Source: Rhizobacter sp. OV335 (lineage in GTDB: Bacteria > Pseudomonadota > Gammaproteobacteria > Burkholderiales > Burkholderiaceae_C). From it: a DNA stretch of 64,000 nt. Of this stretch, positions 8,164 to 16,846 are shown one piece after another. The notes beneath the pieces are model-generated. The model was not told the origin of the DNA. It saw only the letters and a program-made list of their open reading frames with translations, and searched no databases. The stretch lies in assembly GCF_900142965.1 (NCBI RefSeq), contig NZ_FRCQ01000002.1, positions 1 to 64,000 on the forward strand, given 5' to 3'. Every line of letters starts with the position of its first letter. Positions within the stretch are counted from its first letter, which is position 1. The position numbers and the translations under genes are program-made.

Positions 8164-9090
8164 ATGAAAGCCCCTACCCTGTCCATTGCCGCCGTCGAGC
8201 GCGACACCGGGCTCAGCAAGGACACCTTGCGGGTCTGGGAGCGCCGCTACGGATTCCCGCTGCCGCAGCGCGATGCGCAGGGCGAGCGCTCGTATCCGCT
8301 CGACCAAGTCGAGAAGCTGCGCATCGTGCGCCGGCTGATGGACGGCGGGCACCGGCCCGGCCGGGTCGTCGGCATGCCGATCGACGAGCTGCGCCGGCTC
8401 AGCGAGAGCAGCCCCGAGCCGGTGCGCGGCACCGCCACCGCGGCCGCTCCGCTCGAGCCGGTCGCGCCGGCGTTGAACCAGTACCTCGAACTCGTTCGTG
8501 CCCATGATCTGGTGGCATTGCGACGCCTGCTGACGCAGGCCCAGTTGAGCCTGGGCCTGAGCCGCTTCGTCGTGGAAGTGGTGGTCCCCCTCAATACGCT
8601 GGTCGGCGACGCCTGGATGCGCGGGCAGCTGGAAATCTTCGAGGAACACGCCTGCTCGGAGGTGCTGCACGGCGTGATGCGCCAGGCGCTGTACCTGCTG
8701 CCGCAGCCGCCGGCCGACACGCGGCCGAACGTGCTGCTGACCACCTTCCCTGGTGAGCCGCACGGGCTGGGCCTGCTGCTGGCCGAGGTGCTGCTGGGCA
8801 TGGCCGGCGCGCGCTGCACCTCGCTCGGACTGCAGACGCCGCTGTGGGACACCGTGCTGGCGGCCCAGGCCTTCGAGGCCGACATTGTCGTGCTGGCCTT
8901 CAGCGGCGCCACCAACCCGCAGCAGGTCACCGACAGCCTGGTCGAGCTGCGCGCCAAGCTGCCGCCGCCGGTCGAGGTGTGGGTGGGCGGCGCCGCCCCG
9001 GTGTTGCACCGCCGCACGCCGGCCGGCATCACCGCGCTGGCCGCGCTCGGCGACCTGCAGGGCGCGCTGACACGCTGGCGGGAACGGTAG
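8164..9090 (+). CDS. litR: MerR-family regulator with B12-binding domain (CarH/LitR-like photoreceptor)
   Basis: 308 aa from ATG 8164. Residues 1-75 are a MerR winged helix (LSIAAVERDTGLSKDTLRVWERRYGFP). About 105-180 is the helical cap with W151, nine residues, then E161-H162: the W-x9-EH motif characteristic of CarH-type adenosylcobalamin light sensors. The C-terminal B12 fold carries ExHxxG as E198-P-H200-G-L-G203. In CarH/LitR the dark B12-bound tetramer represses and light releases it. The divergent operator next to its own start suggests autoregulation and control of the peroxidase and perhaps the lipid operon. Confidence 0.9.
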   Translation: MKAPTLSIAAVERDTGLSKDTLRVWERRYGFPLPQRDAQGERSYPLDQVEKLRIVRRLMDGGHRPGRVVGMPIDELRRLSESSPEPVRGTATAAAPLEPVAPALNQYLELVRAHDLVALRRLLTQAQLSLGLSRFVVEVVVPLNTLVGDAWMRGQLEIFEEHACSEVLHGVMRQALYLLPQPPADTRPNVLLTTFPGEPHGLGLLLAEVLLGMAGARCTSLGLQTPLWDTVLAAQAFEADIVVLAFSGATNPQQVTDSLVELRAKLPPPVEVWVGGAAPVLHRRTPAGITALAALGDLQGALTRWRER

Positions 9091-9139
9091 ATAACCTTCT
9101 TCGCTACTCTTGTGTGACGGGCTGTCACGATGCGCCGTC

Positions 9140-9145
9140 TAAAAT
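9140..9145 (+). promoter_or_regulatory. Candidate -10 for the ferritin-like gene
   Basis: TAAAAT 28 bp upstream of the start at 9173, in a GC-rich context; the same hexamer followed by GC precedes tkt. A weak GTGAC/GTCAC inverted repeat (9114-9128) lies just upstream. No clear -35. Confidence 0.3.
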
Positions 9146-9172
9146 GCCGCCGGACTTCCACAGGCCCTATCT

Positions 9173-10045
9173 ATGCTTTACCCCGAACTGTTCAAGCAAC
9201 TCGAGGCTGTCCGATGGAACATGGACACCGACATCCCCTGGGATGAGTTCGATGGCAGCCGGCTCACCGAAGAGCAAGCCCAGACCATCAAGATGAATGC
9301 GATCACCGAGTGGGCGGCGCTGCCGGCCACCGAGATGTTCTTGCGGGACAACCGCGATGACAGCGATTTCTCGGCCTTCATGAGCGTGTGGTTCTTCGAA
9401 GAGCAGAAGCACTCGCTGGTGCTGATGGAGTACCTGCGCCGCTTCCGGCCCGACCTGGTGCCGAGCGAAGAGGAACTGCATGCGGTGCGCTTCGAGTTCG
9501 ACCCGGCCCCGGCGCTCGAGACGCTGATGCTGCACTTCTGCGGCGAGATCCGCCTGAACCACTGGTACCGCCGCGCTGCCGAATGGCACAGCGAGCCGGT
9601 GATCAAGGCCATCTACGAGACGCTCGCGCGCGACGAGGCCCGCCACGGCGGCGCCTACCTGCGCTACATGAAGCGCGCGATGCAGAAGTTCGGCGACGAG
9701 GCGCGCGCGGCCTTCGCGAAGGTCGGCGTGCTGATGGCCAGCGCCCGCCGCACCGCGCAGGCGCTGCACCCGACCAACCTGCATGTGAACGTCAAGCTGT
9801 TCCCGCGCGACACCATCCAGAGCCGCCTGCCCAACCCCGAGTGGCTGGAGCAGTGGCTGGACCGCCAGATCCAGTTCGACGCGGTCTGGGAGAACAAGGT
9901 CGTCGAGCGCATCCTGCACAACATGAGCCTGCTGATGGAACGCAGCTTCGCGAGCGTGCAGGAGCTGAACCGCTTCCGCAAGGAAATGGCGGCGGCGATC
10001 GCGACCGCGGCCAAGGGTGCCACCCCGGGCGCGCAACCGGCCTGA
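9173..10045 (+). CDS. Ferritin-like di-iron protein, acyl-ACP-desaturase-like
   Basis: 290 aa, all-helical. Two di-iron ligand motifs are visible: E77-x-x-H80 in FFEEQKH and E155-x-x-H158 in ARDEARHGG, with further acidic candidates (E46, and E125 in CGEIRLNH). This is the four-helix-bundle layout of ferritin-like and stearoyl-ACP-desaturase-like enzymes. A substrate cannot be told from sequence. It overlaps the next gene by TGATG, so it is translated with a sugar-nucleotide enzyme. Proximity to the light/lipid genes makes an acyl-chain role plausible, but this is inference. Confidence 0.75.
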   Translation: MLYPELFKQLEAVRWNMDTDIPWDEFDGSRLTEEQAQTIKMNAITEWAALPATEMFLRDNRDDSDFSAFMSVWFFEEQKHSLVLMEYLRRFRPDLVPSEEELHAVRFEFDPAPALETLMLHFCGEIRLNHWYRRAAEWHSEPVIKAIYETLARDEARHGGAYLRYMKRAMQKFGDEARAAFAKVGVLMASARRTAQALHPTNLHVNVKLFPRDTIQSRLPNPEWLEQWLDRQIQFDAVWENKVVERILHNMSLLMERSFASVQELNRFRKEMAAAIATAAKGATPGAQPA

Positions 10046-10533
10046 TGCACGGCGTCCGGGTGGCGTCCTTCCTCGACAAGCTCTGCCCGCGCGAGCAGTT
10101 GCCCGCGCGGCTCTCCGCTCTGCCGCGCCCGCTGGTCTTCACGAACGGCGTGTTCGACATCCTGCACCGCGGCCACGTCAGCTACCTCGCGAAGGCGCGT
10201 GAGCTGGGCGGCAGCCTGGTGATCGGGCTGAACAGCGACACGTCGGCGCGCCTGCTCGGCAAGGGGCCCGACCGGCCGCTGAATGCCGAGACCGACCGCG
10301 CCTGCGTGCTGGCCGCATTGGAGAGCGTGAGCCTGGTGACGCTGTTCGACGAGAAGACGCCGGTCGCGCTGCTCGGCGAGGTGCGTGCCGACCTCTACGT
10401 GAAGGGCGGTGACTACGACATGGAGACGCTCGACGAGACGCGGCTCGTGCGCAGCTGGGGTGGGCAGGCGCTGGCGATTCCGTTCGTCGACGGGTATTCG
10501 ACGACGGCGCTGGTGAAGCGAATCAGGGCCTGA
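10045..10533 (+). CDS. rfaE2: D-glycero-beta-D-manno-heptose 1-phosphate adenylyltransferase
   Basis: 162 aa, a stand-alone cytidylyltransferase-fold domain. The start overlaps the previous stop (TGATG). Motifs: VFTNGVFDILHRGHVSYL with the HxGH pair H41/H44, GLNSDTSARLLGKGPDRPLN, and the closing VDGYSTTALVKRIR (the STT block binds nucleotide). It activates heptose-1-phosphate with ATP in ADP-heptose synthesis for LPS inner core. In E. coli this is the C-terminal half of HldE; here it is a separate protein, as is usual in betaproteobacteria. No heptose kinase is nearby. Confidence 0.9.
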   Translation: MHGVRVASFLDKLCPREQLPARLSALPRPLVFTNGVFDILHRGHVSYLAKARELGGSLVIGLNSDTSARLLGKGPDRPLNAETDRACVLAALESVSLVTLFDEKTPVALLGEVRADLYVKGGDYDMETLDETRLVRSWGGQALAIPFVDGYSTTALVKRIRA

Positions 10534-10542
10534 GGTCCCGGA

Positions 10543-11442
10543 TCAACGCGACGTCCGGTTCACGACAGCGATCCCGATCGCGACACCCACCAGCGCCACC
10601 ACCAGCCGCGCCGTGATCGGCTCACCGAGCAGCCACAGCCCGAGCAGCAGCCCGAACACCGGCGTCAGCAGCGTGAAGGCCGCGAGCCGCGTCGCCGGGT
10701 AGTGGCGCACCAGCCAGAACCACATCAGGTAGCTGGCCGACGTGACCACCACCACCTGGAACGCGAGCGAACTCCAGGCCAGCGGCGACAGCGCCTGCGG
10801 CAGCGGCCGGCCGCTCGCGAGCGCCGCCAGCGCCAGCAGCACACCCGACACGCTGAGCTGGTACAGCAGCGTCTTCTCGGCCGACGCGCCCGACAGCCGG
10901 GTGCCGCGGATCGCCAGCGTGGTCGCGCCCCACAGCACGCCGGCCGTCACGCCGAGCGCATCGCCGATCCACTGGTGCGCGCCGACGGCCGGCTGCGAAA
11001 AGCCCTCGGCGAAGGCCCAGGCGACCCCGGCGAACGCGGCGACCAGCCCACCCACCTGCACGCCCGACAGCCGCTCCGACTTCGCGATGAACGGCATGCC
11101 GAGCGCGACGACGAACGGCGACAGGTAGATGAACACCACCATGCGCGACGCGCTGGTGAATTGCAGCCCGAGGAAGATGCAGACGAACTCGGCCGCGAAC
11201 AGCGCGCCGGCCAGCAGCCCGCCACCCAGCGTGCCGTCGCGCTCGAACAGCCGGATTCTGCGCCAGCGCGACCACACGAACACCAGCAGCGCACCGCCCA
11301 GCGAGCGCAGCGCCGCCTGCTGCAGCGGCGGCACCTCGGGCAGCGCCGCCTTCGCGGCGACCTGGTTCAGGCCCCACAGGAAGCACAGGCCGATCAGCGA
11401 GGTGACGGCCAGCGAATCGAGCGCGCTCTTTCGTTCAGTCAT
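10543..11442 (-). CDS. EamA/DMT-superfamily transporter
   Basis: 299 aa from ATG 11442 (MTERKSALDSLAVTSLIGLCFLWGLNQVAAK). Ten predicted hydrophobic helices in two repeats of the EamA domain, each with the FLWGLN/VLWGATTLAIR type motif. These are inner-membrane exporters or exchangers of small metabolites; the substrate cannot be assigned. It overlaps the end of the rhombosortase gene by 8 bp, so it is the last gene of the glnE operon, though functional connection is unlikely. Confidence 0.88.
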   Translation of the reverse strand: MTERKSALDSLAVTSLIGLCFLWGLNQVAAKAALPEVPPLQQAALRSLGGALLVFVWSRWRRIRLFERDGTLGGGLLAGALFAAEFVCIFLGLQFTSASRMVVFIYLSPFVVALGMPFIAKSERLSGVQVGGLVAAFAGVAWAFAEGFSQPAVGAHQWIGDALGVTAGVLWGATTLAIRGTRLSGASAEKTLLYQLSVSGVLLALAALASGRPLPQALSPLAWSSLAFQVVVVTSASYLMWFWLVRHYPATRLAAFTLLTPVFGLLLGLWLLGEPITARLVVALVGVAIGIAVVNRTSR

Positions 11443-12037
11443 CGGGTCTTGTTCTGGAGAGAAAACCTGCGACCAGCGCGCAGGCGATGCCGACGACCAG
11501 TCCGCAGGCGTGCGCGATCGGTGCGACGCCGATATCCCAGCCGGCCGTGTGCTGCACCGGCCCGAGCCACGGCGACTCGCTGACCACCTTGATGCAGAGA
11601 CCCCCGAGCACCGCGGCGCCGATCCACCGCCCGGCGCGTTGCGCCAGCAGGTGCACCGCGACGATGGCCACGGCCGCATGCAGCACGCCCGACAGCCCGC
11701 CGTAGTGGCGCAACGCCGGCTGCAGCAGCAGCGCGAGATGCGTCAGCGGCCAGGCCGCGAACCACGCCGCGCTCACCGGCCACGGCACGCGTGCCGACAG
11801 GCCCAGCATCGCGACGAGCACCAGGCCCAGCAGGTTGGCGCCCAGGTGCAACGGGCTGAAGTGAACGAACAGCGCGGTCCACCAGCGCCACGGCTCGGTG
11901 GCTGCCAGCCCGGGCTGCCAGTCGAGCACCGCCTTCGGCACCGCCTGCGCCGCGAGCGTCGCGAGGAAGATCGACGCCGACAGCAGCGCCCACGCCCGAC
12001 CGGGCTGTCGCAATGCGCGGGGAGCGTTGGTGATCAA
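11435..12037 (-). CDS. rrtA: Rhombosortase (rhomboid-family GlyGly-CTERM processing protease)
   Basis: 200 aa from a TTG at 12037 that overlaps the glnE stop (TTGA); no in-frame ATG fits, so the start is inferred. Several hydrophobic helices. The catalytic serine is S116 in YGGLSGVLHA and the partner histidine H176 in APIAHACG; HFSPLHLGANLLGL (about 59-72) matches the rhomboid HxxxN region. GLSGVLHA and the short, minimal six-helix core mark the rhombosortase branch, which cleaves GlyGly-CTERM tails from secreted proteins. Two such substrates are encoded at 48.6-52.4 kb. Co-transcribed with glnE and an EamA transporter. Confidence 0.87.
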   Translation of the reverse strand: MITNAPRALRQPGRAWALLSASIFLATLAAQAVPKAVLDWQPGLAATEPWRWWTALFVHFSPLHLGANLLGLVLVAMLGLSARVPWPVSAAWFAAWPLTHLALLLQPALRHYGGLSGVLHAAVAIVAVHLLAQRAGRWIGAAVLGGLCIKVVSESPWLGPVQHTAGWDIGVAPIAHACGLVVGIACALVAGFLSRTRPDD

Positions 12038-14838
12038 GCGCCGGCCGACGCCGGAAACACGGCGGCCCACAGCGCGAGCACCGCATCGCGGTACGCGGCC
12101 AGCGGCGCCGGATCGAACTGGGTCGGCTGCTCGTCGAGCCGCGCCCGGTGCTGCGCGCGGCGCAGCTCGCGGTAGGCATCGGCGGCCGCGCTGCCGACGC
12201 CGGCCGGCAGCAGCCCGCACCCCTCGGCGCGTTGCAGCAGCGCGATGTTGCCGACGTTGTCGAGCAACTCCGGATGGTCCGCGCCATGGGCCAGCACCAG
12301 CGTCTGCACCGCGAACTCCGCATCCATCATGCCGCCGGCGCTGTGCTTCACGTCGAACAGCGCGCCGCGCACCGGATGGGCGCTGCGCACCTTCTCGCGC
12401 ATCGCCTGCACCTCGGTGCGCAGCGCGGCCGGGTCGCGCGGCGCGCACAGCACCGCGCGGCGCACCGCCTCGAAGCGCGGCGCCAGCTCGGCGTCGCCGG
12501 CGCAGAAGCGTGCCCGCGTCACCGCCTGGTGCTCCCAGGTCCACGCGGTGTTGCTGCCGCGCCCGCGCTGGTAGTTCTCGAACGAGGCGAGCGAGGTGAC
12601 GAGCAGCCCCGAGCTGCCGTTCGGCCGCAGCGCGGTGTCGATGTCGAACAGCTCGCCGGCCGCGGTGCGCAGCGTGAGCCAGGTGATCAACTTGCGCACG
12701 AAGGCGGCGTAGACCTCGGCGGCGCGGTCGGTGTCGGCCTCGTCGCCGTCGTCGTACAGGAACACGACGTCGAGGTCGCTGCCGTAGCCGAGCTCCTTGC
12801 CGCCGAGCTTGCCGTAGGCGATCACCGCGAAGCGCGGGGCCGGCCGGTGGCGCAGCTTCAGGTGGCCCCAGGCCCAGTTCAGCGCGCACTGCAGCGTGGC
12901 ATCGGCCAGCGCCGACAGGTCGTCGGCCACCTGCTCGACCGTGATGTGGCCCTCGACGTCGCGCACCAGCGTGCGGAACACCTCGGCATGGTGGGCGCGG
13001 CGCAGCGTGTCGAGCAGCGATTCTTCGTCGGCCTGGCCGGAGCGCTCCCAGGCCTCGTGGCGCGCTTCCAGGTCGGCGATGAATTCGGCGGCGTCGAAGC
13101 GGCTGTGCAGCAGGCGTTCGTCGGCGAGTTCGTCGATCACGCCGGGGTGCTGCATCAGGTAGCGCATCGGCCAGCGCGCGAGGCCGAGCAGGCGCAACAG
13201 GCGGTTGTGCACCTCGGGCCGCTCGACCAGCAGCGCGAGGTAGCTCTCGCGGCGCAGCAGCGGCTCGACCCAGTCGACGAAGCGCGCGGCGGCATCCATC
13301 GTGCAGCGCCGGTCGCCGACCGCCTCGACGGTGCGCGTGATCAGCCGCGCCAGCCGCACCTTGCTGTCGTCGCGCAGCGCGCGGATCTTCGGCTGGCCGC
13401 ACCAGCTGCGCACGCGCGACGCGATCTCGGGCGGCAGCTTCTCGATGAACTCCTCGCTGTCGACCGGCGACGGCGGCGGCCCGCAGGTCTTGCAGCTGCC
13501 GGGCTTCTTGCCGGGCGGACAGGCGGCGGGCGCCTGGCCTTCGTGCAGCAGTGCGTCGAATTCGAGCGCCACCATCTCGCGCGCCGCGCCCAGCAATTCG
13601 AGCAGCTCGCACGAGACCTTGCCGCAGTGCAGGCCCATGCTGCGTGCGATCCAGTTGAGGTCGTCGTCGGCGGTCGGCAGCAGGTGGGTCTGCTGGTCGT
13701 CGAGGAACTGGATGCGGTGCTCGATGCGGCGCAGGAAGGTGTAGGCCTCGGCCAGCCGCTCGGCGCTGGCCGGCTTCATCAGCCCGCCGGCGGTCAGCTT
13801 GCTCAGCGCCTTCAAGGTGGAGCGGGTGCGGATCTCGGGGAACTGCCCGCCGCGCACCACCAGCAGCAGCTGCACGATGAACTCGATCTCGCGGATGCCG
13901 CCGCGCGACAGCTTCACGTCGTTCGCGCGTTCGGGCCGGCCGGCGGCGCGGCGCTGCGCCTCGTCGCGCACCTTGCGGTGCAGCTGGCGCAGCCCTTCGA
14001 ACACGCCGTAGTCGAGGTAGCGCCGGTAGACGAAGCTCGTCACGGTGGAGCGCAGCGCGAGCGCGCGGCCGTTGCGCACGCTCTCGCGCGGCGCGACGAC
14101 GCGGCTCTTCAGCCAGGCGAAGCGCTCCCACTCGCGGCCCTGCACGAGGAAGTACTCCTCCAGCATCGCGAGGCTGACGACCGGCGGGCCGGAGTTGCCG
14201 TTCGGCCGCAGCGCGAGGTCGACGCGAAACACGAAGCCGTCGTCGGTGGTGTCGCCGATCAGCGCGTAGAGGCTGCGTGCGAGCTGCGAGAAGTATTCGT
14301 GCGCGGTGACCTGCTGCGGGCCGGTGGTCTCGCCGTCTTCCTCGTAGACGTAGACCAGGTCGATGTCGGACGAGACGTTCAGCTCGCGCGCACCGAGCTT
14401 GCCCATGCCGACGACCCAGAAGTCGATGCGCTGGCCGTCGGCATTCAGCGGCGCGCCGTAGCGCTGGTCGAGCTCGCGCTGCGCCTGCGCGATCGCGCGG
14501 TCGAGCGTGGTTTCGGCCAGCTCGGTCATCGAGCGGGTGATGTCTTCCATCGCCGCGCCCTGCTCCACGTCGAGCACGGCCAGGCGTTCGAGCACCAGGT
14601 GGCGGGCCACGCGCAACGCGCTCGGCAGCGTGCGGTCGGTGGCGAGCAGCGCGTCGATCAGCGCCTCGATCGGTTCGCGGGTCGGCAGGCCCGGGGCCAG
14701 CAGCGACAGCTCGGCGCCAAAGCGGCGGCGAATCCGCTGCACGAAGCGGCTGTGCTCGGCGAGAGCCGGGCCGGGCATCGTTGGCGCGGCCGTGGCGTCG
14801 GAGGCCGGCGCGCCGAGGGTGGAAGACTCGAGAGCCAT
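12034..14838 (-). CDS. glnE: Bifunctional glutamine synthetase adenylyltransferase/deadenylase
   Basis: 934 aa from ATG 14838 (MALESSTLGAP), close to the usual 920-950. Two nucleotidyltransferase domains with G-x-x-KLG...DxD signatures: the deadenylase half has GMGKLGARELNVSSDIDLVYVYE, the adenylase half AYGKLGGKELGYGSDLDVVFLYD. It modifies glutamine synthetase by AMP in response to PII status. A later ATG (MPGPALAEHS) is possible but gives a shorter N-terminus. In many Burkholderiales a large yhdP-type gene follows between glnE and the nitrilase; here the divergent nitrilase gene is immediately next. Confidence 0.96.
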   Translation of the reverse strand: MALESSTLGAPASDATAAPTMPGPALAEHSRFVQRIRRRFGAELSLLAPGLPTREPIEALIDALLATDRTLPSALRVARHLVLERLAVLDVEQGAAMEDITRSMTELAETTLDRAIAQAQRELDQRYGAPLNADGQRIDFWVVGMGKLGARELNVSSDIDLVYVYEEDGETTGPQQVTAHEYFSQLARSLYALIGDTTDDGFVFRVDLALRPNGNSGPPVVSLAMLEEYFLVQGREWERFAWLKSRVVAPRESVRNGRALALRSTVTSFVYRRYLDYGVFEGLRQLHRKVRDEAQRRAAGRPERANDVKLSRGGIREIEFIVQLLLVVRGGQFPEIRTRSTLKALSKLTAGGLMKPASAERLAEAYTFLRRIEHRIQFLDDQQTHLLPTADDDLNWIARSMGLHCGKVSCELLELLGAAREMVALEFDALLHEGQAPAACPPGKKPGSCKTCGPPPSPVDSEEFIEKLPPEIASRVRSWCGQPKIRALRDDSKVRLARLITRTVEAVGDRRCTMDAAARFVDWVEPLLRRESYLALLVERPEVHNRLLRLLGLARWPMRYLMQHPGVIDELADERLLHSRFDAAEFIADLEARHEAWERSGQADEESLLDTLRRAHHAEVFRTLVRDVEGHITVEQVADDLSALADATLQCALNWAWGHLKLRHRPAPRFAVIAYGKLGGKELGYGSDLDVVFLYDDGDEADTDRAAEVYAAFVRKLITWLTLRTAAGELFDIDTALRPNGSSGLLVTSLASFENYQRGRGSNTAWTWEHQAVTRARFCAGDAELAPRFEAVRRAVLCAPRDPAALRTEVQAMREKVRSAHPVRGALFDVKHSAGGMMDAEFAVQTLVLAHGADHPELLDNVGNIALLQRAEGCGLLPAGVGSAAADAYRELRRAQHRARLDEQPTQFDPAPLAAYRDAVLALWAAVFPASAGA

Positions 14839-14985
14839 GAGACGTTGCTGCCCGTGTCGAGGAAGGCGGTCGGATTCTGCCCCAGCCGCAATTCCTGTGA
14901 CGGGCGAAGGCCCGGAGTCCGACGTAAGCTCGGGCGCTCCGGCCGCCACCGTGTGAGGAAGGCCACACTCTGCAGGGAAATCCCG

Positions 14986-15801
14986 ATGCTGATCGCCGCG
15001 CTTCAAACGGTCTCGACGCCCCGCGTCGACGAGAACCTGGACCACGCCCGCCGGCTGATCGCGCAGGCCGCCGACGCCGGTGCGAAGCTGGTCGGGCTGC
15101 CGGAGTATTTCTGCCTGATGGGGCTCAGCGACCGCGACAAGCTGGCGGTGGCCGAGGTGCCGGGCGACGGGCCGATCCAGGCGATGTTGTCCGAGGCGGC
15201 GCGCAGCCACGGGCTGTGGATCATCGGCGGCACCTTGCCGCTGCGCACCGGCAGCCCCGATCGCGCGCTCAACGCGAGCTGCGTGTTCGCGCCCGACGGC
15301 ACGCTGGCGGCGCGCTACGACAAGATGCACCTGTTCCGCTACGACAACGGCCGCGAGAACTTCGACGAAGGCCGCGTGCTGCAGGCCGGCAGCGAGCCGG
15401 TGACCTTCGAGGCCGAGGGGCTGCGCGTGGGTTTGAGCATCTGCTACGACCTGCGGTTTCCGGAGCTGTACCGCGCGATGATGTCGCCGCCCTGCGACCT
15501 GCTGGCGGTGCCGGCCGCGTTCACGCACACCACCGGGCATGCGCACTGGGAGCTGCTGCTGCGGGCGCGCGCGGTCGAGAACCAGTGCTACGTGATCGCG
15601 CCGGCGCAGGGCGGGCTGCACGAGAACGGGCGGCGCACCTTCGGGCACAGCCTGATCGTCGACCCGTGGGGCGAGGTGCTCGCGATGCGCGAGGAGGGCG
15701 AAGGCGTCGTGGTGGCGACGCTCGATCCGGCGCGCATCGCGCAGGTCAGGATGCAGTTGCCGGCGCTGACACACCGGCAGCCGAGGTGGATCGCGGCCTG
15801 A
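14986..15801 (+). CDS. Carbon-nitrogen hydrolase (Nit1/Nit2-type amidase)
   Basis: 271 aa from ATG 14986. The nitrilase catalytic triad is complete: E40 in GLPEYF, K113 in RYDKMHLF and C153 in GLSICYDLRFPELYR. The sequence after the cysteine and the C-terminal RRTFGHSLIVDPWGEVLA match the Nit branch that hydrolyses deaminated glutathione, a metabolite-repair reaction; an omega-amidase role is the alternative. Divergent from glnE across a 147-bp gap and abutting the convergent kinase gene end to end. Confidence 0.9.
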   Translation: MLIAALQTVSTPRVDENLDHARRLIAQAADAGAKLVGLPEYFCLMGLSDRDKLAVAEVPGDGPIQAMLSEAARSHGLWIIGGTLPLRTGSPDRALNASCVFAPDGTLAARYDKMHLFRYDNGRENFDEGRVLQAGSEPVTFEAEGLRVGLSICYDLRFPELYRAMMSPPCDLLAVPAAFTHTTGHAHWELLLRARAVENQCYVIAPAQGGLHENGRRTFGHSLIVDPWGEVLAMREEGEGVVVATLDPARIAQVRMQLPALTHRQPRWIAA

Positions 15802-16728
15802 TCAGGCCAGTTCGCTGCGACGCGGCAGGTCCGCGCCACGCCGCGAGCAGGTGATGGCCGCAGCCCGCGCCGCGAAGTTCAGCGCATCGGCCAGTTGATC
15901 GCTGCGCAGTGCAGCGATCGCCTTCCCCGCCAGCGCATCGCGCTCGGCCAGCCAGGTCAGCAGCGCCGCCTGGAAGGTGTCGCCTGCGCCCACCGTGTCG
16001 ATCACCGTCACCACCACCGGCTGCGCCTCGGCCTGCGCCGATGCCGTCCAGCCGATCGCGCCCTTCGCCCCGCGCGTCACCACCACCAGCGTGACACCGG
16101 CCGCCAGCCACTCGCGCGCCAATGCCTCGTGCGCGACGCCGGGGTACAGCAGCGCCAGGTCCTCGTCGCTCACCTTCAGCAGGTGCGTGCGCGGCAGCAT
16201 CCACTGCAGCTGTTCGCGCCAGCGCGCGACATCGGGCTCGACATTCAGGCGGATGTTCGGGTCGTATGAGATCAGGCAGCGCCCGTGTTCGCGCTCGACC
16301 AGCGCGCGCAGCGTGCCGGCCACCGGCTCGACGACGGTGTTGAACGAGCCGACATGGATCACGGTCGCGTCGCCCGGCACGCGCTGCAGCGCCTCCAGCG
16401 GCACCTCGCGGTCGGCTGCGCCGTGCCCGTAGAACGCATACGACGGCACACCGGCCGCATCGAGCCCGACCAGGCCCAGCGTCGTCGGCGCGCTGCTGAC
16501 GTGCAGCGCCCGCGTGTCGACGCGCTCCGCCTGCATCGACGCCACCAGCCGCTCGCCGAGGAAGCCGCTCGACACCCCGCCGAAGAACGCCACCGGCTGG
16601 TCGAGCCGCGCCAGTCCGACCGCGACGTTGAACGGCGAGCCGCCGATGCGCGCATCCATGCTGACGCCGGTCGGCGTGCTGCCGGTCGAGAACACATCCA
16701 TCAAGGCTTCACCGCACACCACGAACAT
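15802..16728 (-). CDS. frk: PfkB-family carbohydrate kinase, probable fructokinase
   Basis: 308 aa. Starts MFVVCGEALMDVFS, includes the substrate loop RIGGSPFNVAVGLARL (about 28-43), and ends with the PfkB signature DTVGAGDTFQAALL, where the GAGD aspartate is the catalytic base. It phosphorylates a ketose or ribose-type sugar. Divergent position from a fructose-type ABC transporter, with one shared 25-bp operator between them, argues for fructokinase; ribokinase cannot be excluded. Confidence 0.88.
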   Translation of the reverse strand: MFVVCGEALMDVFSTGSTPTGVSMDARIGGSPFNVAVGLARLDQPVAFFGGVSSGFLGERLVASMQAERVDTRALHVSSAPTTLGLVGLDAAGVPSYAFYGHGAADREVPLEALQRVPGDATVIHVGSFNTVVEPVAGTLRALVEREHGRCLISYDPNIRLNVEPDVARWREQLQWMLPRTHLLKVSDEDLALLYPGVAHEALAREWLAAGVTLVVVTRGAKGAIGWTASAQAEAQPVVVTVIDTVGAGDTFQAALLTWLAERDALAGKAIAALRSDQLADALNFAARAAAITCSRRGADLPRRSELA

Positions 16729-16821
16729 CGATCGCTCCAGAGGGAAAAGTCAGCGAGAAAGGACTGCAAACGGGCCGCCAGCTTGCCCGCCGGCGGGTCG
16801 CGGAGGCTACAGGGTTTTCCA

Positions 16822-16846
16822 TTAATCAATCAACTTGATTTATTAA
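16822..16846. promoter_or_regulatory. Operator of the fructose locus (ROK repressor site)
   Basis: A 25-bp near-perfect palindrome: TTAATCAATCAA, central C, TTGATTTATTAA, with 11 of 12 positions paired. It is AT-rich in a GC-rich genome and lies between divergent frk and frcB. Its right half covers the -35 of the frcB promoter. AT-rich palindromes of this length are typical for NagC/XylR-like ROK repressors, and a ROK gene ends this locus. Confidence 0.8.

Noticed and set aside
7960-9090. B12 regulator starting at 7960
   Set aside because: The extra 68 residues would overlap the divergent peroxidase signal peptide and the operator. The ATG at 8164 opens directly on a MerR helix-turn-helix.
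12034-15774. glnE extended to 15774
   Set aside because: The added N-terminus is antisense to the nitrilase gene and is a His/Arg/Val-rich shadow. The start at 14838 gives the normal family length.
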